Source: Acidimicrobiia bacterium
GTDB lineage: Bacteria > Actinomycetota > Acidimicrobiia > Spongiisociales > UBA11373
NCBI GenBank assembly: GCA_029263095.1
Contig: JAJCYA010000030.1
Span: 1 to 64,000, forward strand
Direction of reading: 5' to 3'
DNA length: 64,000 nt
Part shown: positions 25,792 to 35,486 of the stretch, piece by piece
Layout of the letters: the number at the start of each line of letters is the position of its first letter
Numbering within the stretch: the first letter of the stretch is position 1
Notes under the pieces: model-generated
Databases searched by the model: none
Seen by the model: only the letters and a program-made list of their open reading frames with translations
Told to the model about the DNA's origin: nothing
Made by a program: the position numbers and the translations under genes

Positions 25792-26703
25792 TCAGACCCC
25801 CAGGTGGTCTCTCGGATTCTTGTCTAGGTCGCGCGCGCGGAGCTTCTCGAGGAGGGCGCGCTGCTCGTCATCGAGCTCTTTGGGCACGGTGATCGCCACG
25901 GTCACGATGAGATCACCTGTGCCCTTGGGTGTCGAAACGCCCTTGCCGGATACTCTGAACTTCCTGCCGGACGACGTTCCTTCAGGGATGCGCAGGGTCA
26001 CGGAACCGTCCAGCGTGGGGACGGTGATGTCGGCGCCCAAGGCGGCCTCTGCGAAAGTGATCGGAACCTCGATCTTGAGATCCTTGCTCGATCGGCCGAA
26101 CACCGGATGCGACCCGGCATGGATTCTCACGAAGAGATCCCCAGCCGGACCGCCGTTGCCACCGAGACGTCCTTTGCCTTTCAACTTGATGCGAGCTCCG
26201 TCATTGACGCCCGCCGGAATCCTGACCTGCACATCACGCCCGGCGACGGACATCGTGCGTGTCGCTCCGCCGATCGCCTCGTGGAACGTGAGTGACAACT
26301 CGGCCTCGAGGTCCGCGCCGGGTTGCGGGGCGCGTGCCCCCCGGCCGAACAGGTCGCCGAGTCCGCCGAACCCACCACCTGCCGCGCCGCCAAAGATGTC
26401 ACCCAGGTCGTCGATGGTGACGTACTGGGTGCCGCCCCCGGGACCGCCGGCGTAGGCACCGCGGGCAAAGGCATCGCGTGCTTGGTCATACTCGACGCGC
26501 GTCTTGTCGTCCGAAAGGACCGAGTAGGCCTCGTTGACTTCTTTGAATCGTGACTCGCTCGCCGGGTCACCCGACGTCGTGTCCGGGTGATACTGCTGGG
26601 CCAGCTTGCGATAGGCGCGTTTGATGTCCTTGGACGAGCTGGACTTGGACACGCCGAGATCGGCGTAGTAGTCCTTCTCGAGCCATTCGCGCCGCACGCT
26701 CAT
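25792..26703 (-). CDS. dnaJ: DnaJ/CbpA-type co-chaperone without zinc finger
   Basis: 303 residues. The J domain is N-terminal (DYYADLGVSKSSSSKDIKRA) with the essential HPD at 39-41. A Gly-rich region (about 85-125) leads directly to the two C-terminal substrate domains (LSLTFHEAIGGATRTM and the VPITFAEAALGADITVPTLDG repeat). The four CxxCxGxG repeats of classical DnaJ are absent, so this is the type II (CbpA-like) form. It stimulates DnaK ATPase and delivers substrates. It overlaps grpE by four bases (ATGA) and is followed by hspR, the actinobacterial order dnaK-grpE-dnaJ-hspR. Confidence 0.95.
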   Translation of the reverse strand: MSVRREWLEKDYYADLGVSKSSSSKDIKRAYRKLAQQYHPDTTSGDPASESRFKEVNEAYSVLSDDKTRVEYDQARDAFARGAYAGGPGGGTQYVTIDDLGDIFGGAAGGGFGGLGDLFGRGARAPQPGADLEAELSLTFHEAIGGATRTMSVAGRDVQVRIPAGVNDGARIKLKGKGRLGGNGGPAGDLFVRIHAGSHPVFGRSSKDLKIEVPITFAEAALGADITVPTLDGSVTLRIPEGTSSGRKFRVSGKGVSTPKGTGDLIVTVAITVPKELDDEQRALLEKLRARDLDKNPRDHLGV

Positions 26704-27260
26704 TGCTCTGCTACCCCTTCGGTCGGTGATACCACGACGAGGGCGGGACGGAGTACCCGTCCGCCCAATGTGTAGCCGCGGCGCATCTCACTGGCAACCA
26801 CGAGATCATCTCCTCCTCCGCCGGCGACGGCCTCGTGGACGGTTGGATCGAAGGGCTCACCCTCCGTTGGGATGACCGCGAGCCCCTCGCGTCCGAGTAC
26901 CTCCATCAATTGATGGAATGTGCTCTGGACTCCCGAGAGAAGGAGCTCCTCGCTGGGTGATTGGGCGTCGTGCTCGAATGCTCCATCGAAGGAGTCGAGG
27001 ACGGGCAGCAGTGCTGCGACGACGCGCTGTGAAGCCCGAGCCGTCACCTCCTGCTGTTCCCGCTCCGACCGCTTGCGGAAGTTCTCGAACTCGGCGGCCA
27101 CCCGCTGCAGGTCGTCGAGACGGGCAGCCTCTGACTCCCTGGCCGTTCGCAGCTCGTCTACGAGTATCTCCGCGGCCTGCGAAGGGTCGTCGGGGAGTTC
27201 GAGATCGGGTGGGACCGTCGGTTGGGCGACCGCCTCGGTGTCGAGGACGTCATCGGTCAT
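26700..27260 (-). CDS. grpE: Nucleotide exchange factor GrpE
   Basis: 186 residues. An acidic N-terminal tail (1-30) is followed by a long helix (ELRTARESEAARLDDLQRVAAEFENFRKRSE, about 36-75) and the beta-wing domain with the family signature near the C-terminus (GEPFDPTVHEAV, MRRGYTLGGRVLRPALVVV). It exchanges ADP for ATP on DnaK. Its ATG shares one base with the dnaK stop (TGATG), and its stop overlaps the dnaJ start, so the three proteins are made by coupled translation. Confidence 0.96.
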   Translation of the reverse strand: MTDDVLDTEAVAQPTVPPDLELPDDPSQAAEILVDELRTARESEAARLDDLQRVAAEFENFRKRSEREQQEVTARASQRVVAALLPVLDSFDGAFEHDAQSPSEELLLSGVQSTFHQLMEVLGREGLAVIPTEGEPFDPTVHEAVAGGGGDDLVVASEMRRGYTLGGRVLRPALVVVSPTEGVAEQ

Positions 27261-29089
27261 CAGGATTCGTCACCTTCGTCGACGATTTCAGCCTCGACGA
27301 CATCGTCGTCGTCCTCACCTTCGGATCCACCTGTCTCGGCCTCGGCTTGAGAGGCTTCATAGATCTTCTGGCCGAGCACCTGGGCTGCCTTTAGCAGCTC
27401 ATCGGTCGTCGACTTGAGGATCTCAGCACCACTCGTGTCGTCCTCGAGGAGTCCCTTGAGCGCTTCGAGCTTCTCGGCAATCGGCGCCTTCTCCTCGTCG
27501 CTCAGCACGTCGCCGTGCTCTTCAAGTTGGTTTCCGATCTGATAGGCGGCGTGATCTGCTTGATTGCGCGCCTCCGCTGCTTCCCGTCGGTCCTTGTCCT
27601 CGTTTGCGTGGGATTCGGCGTCCTTGACCATTTGCTCGATCTCGTCGGATGGCAGCGCACTACCACCTGTGATCGTGATCTGCTGGGTCTTGCCTGTGCC
27701 GAGGTCCTTGGCAGACACGGACACGATGCCGTTGGCATCGATATCGAATGTCACCTCGATCTGCGGTACACCTCGAGGTGCCGGTGGGAGACCCGTGAGG
27801 TTGAACTTGCCCAGGGACTTGTTCCCAGTGGCCATTTCGCGCTCGCCCTGCAGAACGTGTACCTCTACCTCCGGCTGACTGTCCGCTGCTGTGGTGAAGA
27901 TCTCGGATCGCCGGGTCGGGATCGTGGTGTTGCGTTCGATCATCTTGGTGAACACGCCGCCCATGGTCTCGATCCCAAGAGTGAGTGGAGTCACGTCGAG
28001 GAGCAAGATGTCCTTGACGTCGCCCTTGAGCACACCAGCCTGGAGGGCGGCACCGGCGGCGACCACTTCATCGGGGTTGACTCCACGGTGCGGGTCCTTG
28101 CCCGTGATCTCTTTGACGAGAGCCTGTACGGCGGGCATGCGGGTCGAACCGCCAACGAGGATCACATGGTCGATGTCGTCCATCGTGATCCCGGCGTCCT
28201 TGACTGCCTGTTCCACCGGCTTCTTGGTGCCTTGTACGAGATCCTCGGTCATCTTCTGGAAGTCGGATCGGGTCAGGCTCCTCTGCAAGTGGAGGGGGCC
28301 TTCCGCGGTCGCCGTGATGAATGGAAGGTTGATCTCGGTCTCGGTGACCTGGGAGAGTTCGATCTTTGCCTTCTCGGCGGCTTCCTTGAGTCGTTGGATC
28401 GACATTGGATCCTTGGTCAGGTCGACGCCTTGCTCGTTCTTGAAGTCCGTGGCGAGCCAGTCGATCACCAACTGGTCCCAATCGTCGCCGCCGAGGCCGG
28501 TGTTGCCGCTGGTGGCCTTGACCTCAAACACACCTTCGCCGATCTCGAGCACCGACACGTCGAAGGTGCCGCCACCGAGGTCGTATACGAGGATCGTCTG
28601 GTCCTGCCCCTCCTTGTCGAGTCCGTAGGCGAGCGATGCCGCCGTCGGCTCATTGATGATCCGAAGCACTTCGAGCCCGGCGATCTGGCCGGCTTCCTTG
28701 GTGGCCGTTCGCTGCGCATCACCGAAGTAGGCGGGCACGGTGATGACCGCTTCTGTCACCGGTGCACCGAGATAGGACTCGGCATCGCGCTTGAGCTTCA
28801 TGAGGATCCGGGCGCTGATCTCCTGGGAGCTGTAGTCCTTCCCGTCGATCTCGACGGCCCAATCGGTGCCTATCTCGCGTTTGACGGAGCGGATTGTGCG
28901 GTCCGGGTTGGTGATTGCCTGGCGCTTGGCGACTTCGCCGACCAGGACTTCGCCGCCCTTGGAGAAGGCAACGACGGAAGGGGTGGTGCGATGACCTTCG
29001 GCGTTGGCGACCACTGTTGGCTCGCCGCCTTCAAAGACGGCGACCACGCTGTTGGTCGTGCCGAGGTCGATACCGACGGCTCGGGACAT
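27260..29089 (-). CDS. dnaK: Hsp70 chaperone DnaK
   Basis: 609 residues. The ATPase domain opens with [17 protein letters not shown] and carries the phosphate loops ([29 protein letters not shown]). The linker [16 protein letters not shown] precedes the substrate-binding domain and helical lid. The C-terminus is the usual acidic tail. It refolds proteins with DnaJ and GrpE, cooperates with ClpB, and in actinobacteria also acts as HspR co-repressor. ATG at 29089 is preceded by AGGAG about ten bases upstream. It is the first gene of the five-gene operon ending with nnrE. Confidence 0.99.
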   Translation of the reverse strand: MSRAVGIDLGTTNSVVAVFEGGEPTVVANAEGHRTTPSVVAFSKGGEVLVGEVAKRQAITNPDRTIRSVKREIGTDWAVEIDGKDYSSQEISARILMKLKRDAESYLGAPVTEAVITVPAYFGDAQRTATKEAGQIAGLEVLRIINEPTAASLAYGLDKEGQDQTILVYDLGGGTFDVSVLEIGEGVFEVKATSGNTGLGGDDWDQLVIDWLATDFKNEQGVDLTKDPMSIQRLKEAAEKAKIELSQVTETEINLPFITATAEGPLHLQRSLTRSDFQKMTEDLVQGTKKPVEQAVKDAGITMDDIDHVILVGGSTRMPAVQALVKEITGKDPHRGVNPDEVVAAGAALQAGVLKGDVKDILLLDVTPLTLGIETMGGVFTKMIERNTTIPTRRSEIFTTAADSQPEVEVHVLQGEREMATGNKSLGKFNLTGLPPAPRGVPQIEVTFDIDANGIVSVSAKDLGTGKTQQITITGGSALPSDEIEQMVKDAESHANEDKDRREAAEARNQADHAAYQIGNQLEEHGDVLSDEEKAPIAEKLEALKGLLEDDTSGAEILKSTTDELLKAAQVLGQKIYEASQAEAETGGSEGEDDDDVVEAEIVDEGDES

Positions 29090-29119
29090 GACTAGATGAC
29101 TCCTGTGTGTTGTTGTGGG

Positions 29120-29153
29120 CCTGAGTGTATCAGGTAATGAGAACCTGAGTCAA
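29120..29153 (-). promoter_or_regulatory. dnaK operon promoter region with CCTGA/TCAGG repeats
   Basis: TTGACT (29148-29153, minus strand) is a good -35 box; GATACA/ATACAC-like sequences 16-17 bases downstream could be the -10. CCTGAGT occurs twice on the plus strand (29120-29126 and 29144-29150), and CCTGA-GTGTA-TCAGG (29120-29134) is an inverted repeat over the -10 area. It resembles but does not match the HspR operator consensus. Confidence 0.45.
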
Positions 29154-29264
29154 CCATTGTTAGATCTGGGGGGTCCCCGGTAGCCGGGGTCCGATCCGCC
29201 ATCGTCGTATCGCCCTGGATTGGCATCATGGCGGCGTGCCAGTCGTCGGGGAGATCGTCGTGAG

Positions 29265-29270
29265 TAGCCT
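29265..29270 (+). promoter_or_regulatory. Leaderless-type -10 hexamer for the DNA ligase gene
   Basis: TAGCCT is exactly six bases before the ATG at 29277, and no Shine-Dalgarno sequence is present. Confidence 0.45.
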
Positions 29271-29276
29271 CGGCCC

Positions 29277-30296
29277 ATGACGACCTGGCCGTTCCCGCCT
29301 CCACTGACGCCGATGGAGGCGAAGGTCAAGACCGAGCTTCCCGAGGGCGGTTGGGCATTCGAACCGAAGTGGGACGGATTCCGGGCAGTTGCCTGGAGCG
29401 GTGATGTCCGTCTCGACAGCAGGAACCACAAACCCCTGTTTCGGTACTTCCCCGAGTTGGAGGCGGCATTGCGCTCCCTCCCATCGGGGACGGTCGTGGA
29501 CGGCGAGGTGGTCGTGGTCACCGACGATCGGCTCGACTTTGATGCACTTCAGAGTCGTCTTCACCCCGCGGCCTCTCGAGTGGAGAGACTTGCCGCCGAG
29601 ATTCCGGCGAAGCTGGTTGCATTCGACTTGGTCGCTCTCGATGGCTTCGATCTACGTTCAGAGCCCTTCTCGGAGCGGCGCAGTCGACTCGAATCGCTGA
29701 TCGGGAGTCTGGGGGGATCGTGGAATCTCACTCCCTCGACCCTCGACCGGGAGGTGGGCAGCCGCTGGTTCGATGGCTTTGAGGCAGCGGGGTGCGATGG
29801 AATCGTTGCCAAGCGCCTCGATGGGCCCTACGTCGAGGGCAAGCGGGAGATGGTCAAGGTCAAGCATCGGCGATCGGTCGATTGCGTGGTCGGCGGGTAC
29901 CGAGTCCACAAGGGTGGCGACAAGATCGGATCGATCTTGCTCGGACTGTATGACGGCGGAGAGCTGGGCTTTATCGGGCACTGCTCAGGGTTTACGAACC
30001 AGGACCGAGTCGAGATTCTGCGCCAGTTCGAAGCGATCAGGACGGAAGACTCCTTTGGCCACGAGGTACGCCGTCCTGGCGCCGAGAGCCGCTGGTCGGC
30101 GGGCAAGGATCTGTCCTGGGTACCGGTCGAGCCGGGTGTGGTTGTTCAGGTCTCCTACGACCAACTCACCGGTGGTCGGTTCCGTCATGCCACCCGCTTT
30201 GAGCGGTGGCGACCCGACAAGGACGCCGATGACTGCACGATCGACCAATTGGAGCGACCCGAGGGTCCAGGATTCGGTGAGGTTGTGGAGCAGTGA
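29277..30296 (+). CDS. ATP-dependent DNA ligase (LigC / LigD-ligase type)
   Basis: 339 residues: adenylation domain plus OB-fold, without polymerase or nuclease modules. The adenylated Lys is in [13 protein letters not shown] (about residue 30). Other nucleotidyltransferase motifs follow: [20 protein letters not shown], the motif near [19 protein letters not shown], and [14 protein letters not shown]. This matches the small repair ligases of actinobacteria, which seal nicks in base-excision or end-joining repair. A stand-alone LigD-type polymerase is encoded 11.7 kb away (41963-42955); no Ku gene is in the window. It has a leaderless-type promoter of its own and is followed after 58 bases by rmlA. 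Confidence 0.93.
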   Translation: MTTWPFPPPLTPMEAKVKTELPEGGWAFEPKWDGFRAVAWSGDVRLDSRNHKPLFRYFPELEAALRSLPSGTVVDGEVVVVTDDRLDFDALQSRLHPAASRVERLAAEIPAKLVAFDLVALDGFDLRSEPFSERRSRLESLIGSLGGSWNLTPSTLDREVGSRWFDGFEAAGCDGIVAKRLDGPYVEGKREMVKVKHRRSVDCVVGGYRVHKGGDKIGSILLGLYDGGELGFIGHCSGFTNQDRVEILRQFEAIRTEDSFGHEVRRPGAESRWSAGKDLSWVPVEPGVVVQVSYDQLTGGRFRHATRFERWRPDKDADDCTIDQLERPEGPGFGEVVEQ

Positions 30297-30354
30297 TCGG
30301 TGTTGCAGAGCCCTATCTTTGGGGCCGACGTCCCGCAGGGAAGATGGTGTTGAC

Positions 30355-31227
30355 GTGAAAAAGGGAATCATTCTGGCCGGAGGGGCAGGGACTCGCCTGC
30401 TCCCGTTGACCGCGATCACAAGCAAGCAGTTGCTCCCGGTATACGACAAGCCGATGGTCCACTACCCGCTGTCAACCTTGATGCTTGCCGGGATCCGAGA
30501 CATTCTCATCATCACGACTCCCTATGACCGGCCGCAGTTCGAGGCGATGCTCGGGGATGGCTCCCGTTTGGGAATCAACTTGCATTACGCCTCTCAGGAG
30601 CGACCCGAGGGTATCGCCCAGGCCTTCTTGATCGGTGAGGAATTCATAGGGGGCGAGCCGGTTTGCCTCATTCTGGGCGACAACATCTTCTACGGCGAGG
30701 GCCTTGCCGGGAAGCTACAGCAAGCAGCCGAGCAGACTGAAGGCGCCACCGTGTTCGGGTACTACGTGCGCGACCCTGAGCGCTACGGCGTGGTGAGCTT
30801 CGATGACGAGGGAAACGCCACCAACATCGAGGAGAAGCCAGCGGAGCCCAAGTCGCATCACGCCGTCACCGGTCTCTACTTCTACGACCATCAGATCGTC
30901 GATGTAGCCAAGTCGATCGAGCCCTCGGATCGGGGGGAGCTCGAGATCACCGATGTCAATAGCTGGTATCTGGAGCGTGGTCAGCTCTCGGTGGAGGTTC
31001 TGTCGCGAGGCACTGCCTGGCTCGACACCGGAACCCACGAATCACTGCTCGACGCGGGCAATTTTGTCCAGGTGATCGAGCAACGGGTTGGTCTCAAGAT
31101 CGCCTGTCTCGAGGAGGTGGCGTTCCGAATGGGGTACATCGATCTGGCAGCGCTGTCGGATCTAGCTGACGGGTACGGTTCCAGCTCGTACCAGGAGTAT
31201 TTGCAGCAAATCGTGAACGAGTCATGA
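30355..31227 (+). CDS. rmlA: Glucose-1-phosphate thymidylyltransferase RmlA
   Basis: 290 residues, the short RmlA form. The nucleotide loop [17 protein letters not shown] starts the protein, followed by [35 protein letters not shown] and the C-terminal [18 protein letters not shown]. It makes dTDP-glucose from dTTP and glucose 1-phosphate, the entry step to dTDP-deoxy sugars. The open frame extends far upstream, but GTG at 30355 aligns exactly with the family N-terminus. The gene overlaps rmlC by four bases. It begins the rmlA-C-D-B operon. Confidence 0.97.
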   Translation: MKKGIILAGGAGTRLLPLTAITSKQLLPVYDKPMVHYPLSTLMLAGIRDILIITTPYDRPQFEAMLGDGSRLGINLHYASQERPEGIAQAFLIGEEFIGGEPVCLILGDNIFYGEGLAGKLQQAAEQTEGATVFGYYVRDPERYGVVSFDDEGNATNIEEKPAEPKSHHAVTGLYFYDHQIVDVAKSIEPSDRGELEITDVNSWYLERGQLSVEVLSRGTAWLDTGTHESLLDAGNFVQVIEQRVGLKIACLEEVAFRMGYIDLAALSDLADGYGSSSYQEYLQQIVNES

Positions 31228-31781
31228 CGTTCGCCGTCGAGCCGCTTTCCAAACTTCCCGACGTCTGGGTGATTACGCCTTCGGTCTTCCCCGATGAGCG
31301 TGGCGAGTTCCTGGAGACTTGGCACGCCGACAAGTTTCGGGAGGCCGGGATCGACGTGGCATTCGTTCAGGACAACCAGTCGTCGTCGCGGCGCGGGGTT
31401 CTGCGCGGACTGCACTACCAGCTTCCACCTCACGCCCAGGGCAAGCTGGTGCGAGCCTCCTCCGGCGAGGTGTTCGATGTGGCGGTCGACCTCCGCGAGT
31501 CCTCGCCGACGTTCGGACGATGGGCCGGTCACCCTCTTTCCGATGTGACCCATCAGATGATGTGGATTCCCGAGGGTTTCGCTCACGGCTACATCGCACT
31601 GAGCGATCGTGCGATCGTGGTCTACAAGGCTTCGGCTGTATACCTGGCGGAATCCGAGCGTTCCCTGCGATGGGATGACTCTGAGATCGGAATCGAGTGG
31701 CCCGAGATAGCGGATGGCCCGATCCTTTCGCCCAAGGACGCAGGTGCGTCGTCGTTGGCCGATGCCGACCTATTCCCGTGA
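31224..31781 (+). CDS. rmlC: dTDP-4-dehydrorhamnose 3,5-epimerase RmlC
   Basis: 185 residues, normal length. The cupin fold shows [33 protein letters not shown] with the catalytic His64, [18 protein letters not shown], and the Tyr-bearing YKASAVY followed by [16 protein letters not shown]. It converts dTDP-4-keto-6-deoxyglucose to the L-lyxo form. The ATG at 31224 overlaps the rmlA stop (ATGA). The next gene, rmlD, begins with a GTG overlapping this gene's stop, so translation is coupled throughout. Confidence 0.97.
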   Translation: MTFAVEPLSKLPDVWVITPSVFPDERGEFLETWHADKFREAGIDVAFVQDNQSSSRRGVLRGLHYQLPPHAQGKLVRASSGEVFDVAVDLRESSPTFGRWAGHPLSDVTHQMMWIPEGFAHGYIALSDRAIVVYKASAVYLAESERSLRWDDSEIGIEWPEIADGPILSPKDAGASSLADADLFP

Positions 31782-32650
31782 GGGTGCTCATCACAGGTGC
31801 CGGAGGGCAGCTGGGCTCTGAGTTGGTCGAGACCACTCCATCCACTGTTGAGCTTGTCGCTCTCGACCACAACGCTCTCGATATCTCCGACTCCGAGGAC
31901 GTGCACCGGAGCATCGCCGCTCACCGACCGGATGCGATCATCAACGCTGCGGCCTACACCGCCGTCGATCGTGCCGAGGAGGAATGGGAAGCCGCTTGGT
32001 CGATCAACGGGGATGCGGTCGGTCACCTCGCTCGTGAAGCAGCCGGGTTCGGTGCCCGTCTCGTCCACGTATCGACCGACTTCGTGTTTGACGGCACTGC
32101 CACCGAGCCGTATTGCCCTCAAGCGAGGGCCAACCCGCGATCGGAGTACGGTGCCAGCAAGCTTGAAGGCGAGCTGCGGGCTCTCGAATCACCTTCTTCG
32201 GCTGTGGTGCGCGCGTCTCGCGTCTTCTCGCGTCATGGTGACAATTTCGTAACCACCATGCTTCGACTGATGGGTGAGCGCGATGAGCTCACGGTTGTCG
32301 ATGATCAGACCGGTTCACCGACCTGGGCCAGAACTCTTGCCGGAGTGTTGTGGCGGTTTGCGGCGCGGCCAGAGTTGACCGGGATCTGGCACTGGAGTGA
32401 TGCCGGATCGTGCACCTGGCACGAGTGGGCACTTGCCATCCAGGAACAGGCAACGGAGCGAGGACTGCTCGAGCGGGCCATCCCGATCAAACCGGTGCCG
32501 ACCTCCGGATTCCCGACGCCTGTCGCCCGCCCCGCTTACAGCGTGCTCGACTCGGCGGCGACCTGCGCTGCTTTGGATGTGGAGCAGGTTCCCTGGGAGG
32601 ACGCTCTCGGTAGCATGCTCGACCAGATGCCCACTCCAGCGTCTTTGTGA
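31778..32650 (+). CDS. rmlD: dTDP-4-dehydrorhamnose reductase RmlD
   Basis: 290 residues. Rossmann motif ITGAGGQLGSEL at the N-terminus, INAAAYTAVDRAEEE, STDFVFDGT, and the active-site YGASKLEGE (YxxxK). The C-terminus carries the rhamnose-reductase ending (RPAYSVLDSAATCAALDVE). It reduces the RmlC product to dTDP-L-rhamnose with NAD(P)H. GTG at 31778 is the start because it overlaps the rmlC stop by four bases and aligns with the family N-terminus; the frame is open further upstream inside rmlC. Confidence 0.96.
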   Translation: MRVLITGAGGQLGSELVETTPSTVELVALDHNALDISDSEDVHRSIAAHRPDAIINAAAYTAVDRAEEEWEAAWSINGDAVGHLAREAAGFGARLVHVSTDFVFDGTATEPYCPQARANPRSEYGASKLEGELRALESPSSAVVRASRVFSRHGDNFVTTMLRLMGERDELTVVDDQTGSPTWARTLAGVLWRFAARPELTGIWHWSDAGSCTWHEWALAIQEQATERGLLERAIPIKPVPTSGFPTPVARPAYSVLDSAATCAALDVEQVPWEDALGSMLDQMPTPASL

Positions 32651-33705
32651 AGGTTCTCGTCACCGGTGGCTCCGGCTTTATCGGGTCGGCCGTGATCCGC
32701 AACGCGGTCGAGCGCGGTTGGGATGTCGTCAACGTCGACAAGCTGACGTACGCCGCCACAGTCGGGTCCACTGCGTCTGTGAGTGATTCAGACCACTACG
32801 TCCTCGAACAGGTCGACATCTGTGACGCAGCTGCGGTGGAGTCCGTGTTCGAGCGACATCGACCGACCGCGGTGATGCACCTGGCAGCCGAGTCCCATGT
32901 CGATCGGTCCATCGATGGTCCGGCCGAGTTCATCAACACCAACATCGTCGGGACTTCAGTGCTGCTGGCGGCGTCGACCAAGTACTTTGACGACCTCGAC
33001 GCAGCCGGACGAGACGCTTTCCGATTCCATCATGTCTCCACCGACGAGGTGTTCGGATCTCTGGGCGACGAGGGGTCCTTTACGGTTGGAACCCTCTATG
33101 ACCCGCGTTCGCCCTACTCGGCGAGCAAGGCTGCTGCCGATCATCTCGTGTCGGCCTGGCACCACACCTACGGACTCCCGACCGTGCTGAGTAACTGTTC
33201 CAATAACTACGGCCCGTTCCACTTCCCCGAGAAGATGATTCCGCTGATGATCATCAGCGCGTTGCGCGGAGATTCGCTCCCCGTATACGGAAAGGGCGAG
33301 AACGTACGCGATTGGCTCTATGTCGAGGATCACGCGATCGCCTTGCTCGAGATCGTCTCGCGAGGCGAGATCGGTCAGACCTATCTCATCGGGGGTGGGG
33401 CCGAGCGCACCAACATCGAGGTGGTGTACGCCATTTGCGACATCCTCGACGAGCTCCACCGGCCGCAAACCGGTTCCCATCGAGATGCCATTGCCTTCGT
33501 CCCGGATCGCCCCGGTCACGATCATCGTTACGCCATCGACTACACAACGACGCAGGCCACTCTGGGATGGTCACCATCTGTCGACTTCGAAGAGGGCCTC
33601 CGGCGAACCGTGGAGTGGTACCTGGCCAACGAGGATTGGTGGGCGCCTCTGGTGGAACGTAGGGACGCAGTAGTCAGACGGGGCTTGGGGGCGGGTAGCG
33701 AGTGA
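32647..33705 (+). CDS. rmlB: dTDP-glucose 4,6-dehydratase RmlB
   Basis: 352 residues. N-terminal VTGGSGFIGSAVIRN, then AAESHVDRSIDGP, the catalytic STDEVFGSLG pair and YSASKAAADHLV (YxxxK), then SNNYGPFHFPEKMIPLMI and VRDWLYVEDHA. It makes dTDP-4-keto-6-deoxyglucose, the branch point for L-rhamnose and for 4-amino-4,6-dideoxy sugars; the latter could use the RffA-type enzyme at 45489-46643. The GTG at 32647 overlaps the rmlD stop, and its own stop overlaps the next glycosyltransferase start, both by four bases. Confidence 0.97.
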   Translation: MKVLVTGGSGFIGSAVIRNAVERGWDVVNVDKLTYAATVGSTASVSDSDHYVLEQVDICDAAAVESVFERHRPTAVMHLAAESHVDRSIDGPAEFINTNIVGTSVLLAASTKYFDDLDAAGRDAFRFHHVSTDEVFGSLGDEGSFTVGTLYDPRSPYSASKAAADHLVSAWHHTYGLPTVLSNCSNNYGPFHFPEKMIPLMIISALRGDSLPVYGKGENVRDWLYVEDHAIALLEIVSRGEIGQTYLIGGGAERTNIEVVYAICDILDELHRPQTGSHRDAIAFVPDRPGHDHRYAIDYTTTQATLGWSPSVDFEEGLRRTVEWYLANEDWWAPLVERRDAVVRRGLGAGSE

Positions 33706-34538
33706 CCTCTGGCCCGAAGGTATCGGTGTCCGTACCGATGTACAACGGAGCCGACCATATCGGCGAGTGCATCGAGTCGGTCCTCCGACAGACGTTTGCG
33801 GACTTCGAGCTCGTTCTCGTTGACGACGCGTCCACCGATGAAACCGTCGACATCGCCCGGTCATTTGGCGACGAGCGAATCAGGATCATCGAGAACCCGA
33901 ACCGCCTCGGCGCCGAGGGGAATTGGAACGCCGCTCTCGACCACAGCCGAGGCGAGTACGTCAAGGTGCTCTCGCACGACGACATCATCTACGAGCGGTG
34001 CCTGGAGAGGCAGGTGGCGGTGCTGGACGCCGATCCTCAGCTGGTGTGGGTTGCCGTGCGGCGCAACATACTGGACGGCGAATCACGGATTCTGGTGAGA
34101 GATCGAGGGCTCAGCGGGTTGTCCGGCCGGATCCAGGCTCCCGATGTACTCAGAACAGTCGTCAGGTCAGGAACGAACATCTTCGGAGAGGGAGCAGCAG
34201 TGTTGCTACGCCGTGATGCCGCGATCGCTGTAGGAGGGTTCGACGGCCGCAGGAGCTACGTGATCGATCTCGACATGTGGATACGCCTGCTACTCACCGG
34301 TCCGGCCTATGCCCTGGACGAGACATTGGCAACCTTCCGGGTCTCGACAGGTCAGTGGAGTGTGTCTCTGGCGCGGAAACAGGCTCGTCAGGATCGTGAG
34401 TTCATCGCCGAACTTGGTGCCGATCCGGCCAACGGGATCAGCAGGTTCGACTCTTTAGCCGGCTGGTTCCGCGCCGGATTGAATGCCCGCCTCAGGCGGG
34501 TCTTTTACTGGTTCGTCCGCAGACGACGCCGACTCTGA
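33702..34538 (+). CDS. Family 2 glycosyltransferase
   Basis: 278 residues, soluble GT-A fold. Motifs: VSVSVPMYNGADHIGECIESVLRQT, LVDDASTDETVDIA, the DXD-like LSHDDIIYE and acceptor region GGFDGRRSYVIDLDMWIRLL. The C-terminus is very basic (RVFYWFVRRRRRL) and may touch the membrane. It is translationally coupled to rmlB by a GTGA overlap, which suggests transfer of rhamnose or another dTDP-sugar; acceptor unknown. Its last 84 bases are shared with the 3' end of the opposite-strand gene at 34455-35486. Confidence 0.92.
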   Translation: MTSGPKVSVSVPMYNGADHIGECIESVLRQTFADFELVLVDDASTDETVDIARSFGDERIRIIENPNRLGAEGNWNAALDHSRGEYVKVLSHDDIIYERCLERQVAVLDADPQLVWVAVRRNILDGESRILVRDRGLSGLSGRIQAPDVLRTVVRSGTNIFGEGAAVLLRRDAAIAVGGFDGRRSYVIDLDMWIRLLLTGPAYALDETLATFRVSTGQWSVSLARKQARQDREFIAELGADPANGISRFDSLAGWFRAGLNARLRRVFYWFVRRRRRL

Positions 34539-35486
34539 TACCGGTTCGTAGCCAACTCGATCGGCCACGATCGTAAAAGGCCGTCGCTTGACTTGTTGGT
34601 AGATCCGGCCGACGTACGCCCCGATGATCGCCAGAAAGAGGGCGTTGAGGATGATGCTGGTCATGATCAGCACGACCGTCGTAGCCAATCCCGGTGGGAG
34701 TTCGTCGTTGATGACTGTCTTGCCGTATACGTAGATCCCGATTCCGGCGAGCATCGCGAAGATCATCACGATTCCGACCCACATCGCGATCCGGAGTGGC
34801 AGGACAGAGTGATGGAGGATTCCGTCTGCCCCCAGAGACACCATCTTGCGCCATCGCAGCTTGCTCTCGCCGCGCTCTCGCGCCGACCGATCGTATTCAA
34901 CCCCGGTCTGGCTGAATCCGAACGATGCGATGGTCCCCCGCAGGTACGGGTGGTAGTCATCCACCTCATCGAGGGCTTCGATTACCCGTCGGCTCACCAG
35001 CCGAAAATCTCCGGCATCCGGCGGGAGGTGATCCTCACTGAGTGCGTTGATCACCCGGTAGAACGCCCTGCGCGAGAAGTTCTCCAATCTCCCTTCCCTG
35101 CGACCTCTGCGCACCCCATAGACGACGTCGTTGCCGGCCTCCCATTGTTCGAGGAATTCGACGAACATCTCCGGTGGGTCCTGGAGATCGGCATCGATTT
35201 GGATCGCGGCATCGCCGCGGCACTCGAGGAGGCCAGTGATGATGGCGCGTTGGAATCCGAAATTGCGCGAGAAGCTGAGAACTCGAATCCGGCGGTTCTC
35301 TGTGGCGCGTTTGGCGAGCAACTCGAACGATCCGTCATCCGATCCATCGTCGATGAATACGTACTCGAAGTCATATCTTTCGGCGAGACGGTCTGACACA
35401 GGGTCGAGCCGCTCAAGCAGCGGATCAATATTCTCGATCTCGTTGAACACGGGCACAATGACCGAGACAAGCTTCTTGTGCTTCAT
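34455..35486 (-). CDS. GtrB/DPM-type polyprenyl-phosphate glycosyltransferase
   Basis: 343 residues. GT2 domain first (SVIVPVFNEIENIDPLLERL, VFIDDGSDDGSFELL, QIDADLQDPPEMFVEFL), then two membrane helices (about 235-257 and 270-295: IAMWVGIVMIFAMLAGIGIYV and VVLIMTSIILNALFLAIIGAYVG). This layout is typical of enzymes that charge polyprenyl phosphate with a sugar for use outside the membrane. The ATG at 35486 starts MKHKKLVSVIVPVFNE; nine further upstream codons lack support. The acidic C-terminal tail is encoded by DNA that is also the end of the convergent GT2 gene. It lies 77 bases downstream of the epimerase gene on the same strand. Confidence 0.92.
   Translation of the reverse strand: MKHKKLVSVIVPVFNEIENIDPLLERLDPVSDRLAERYDFEYVFIDDGSDDGSFELLAKRATENRRIRVLSFSRNFGFQRAIITGLLECRGDAAIQIDADLQDPPEMFVEFLEQWEAGNDVVYGVRRGRREGRLENFSRRAFYRVINALSEDHLPPDAGDFRLVSRRVIEALDEVDDYHPYLRGTIASFGFSQTGVEYDRSARERGESKLRWRKMVSLGADGILHHSVLPLRIAMWVGIVMIFAMLAGIGIYVYGKTVINDELPPGLATTVVLIMTSIILNALFLAIIGAYVGRIYQQVKRRPFTIVADRVGYEPVSESASSADEPVKDPPEAGIQSGAEPAG

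Noticed and set aside
27515-29095. Long open frame (over 500 codons) opposite dnaK
   Set aside because: It is the complementary-strand shadow of a highly conserved gene in GC-rich DNA and has no family motifs or ribosome site.
29773-30354. Upstream extension of the rmlA reading frame
   Set aside because: The extension lies inside the DNA ligase gene and the conserved RmlA N-terminus begins at the GTG at 30355.
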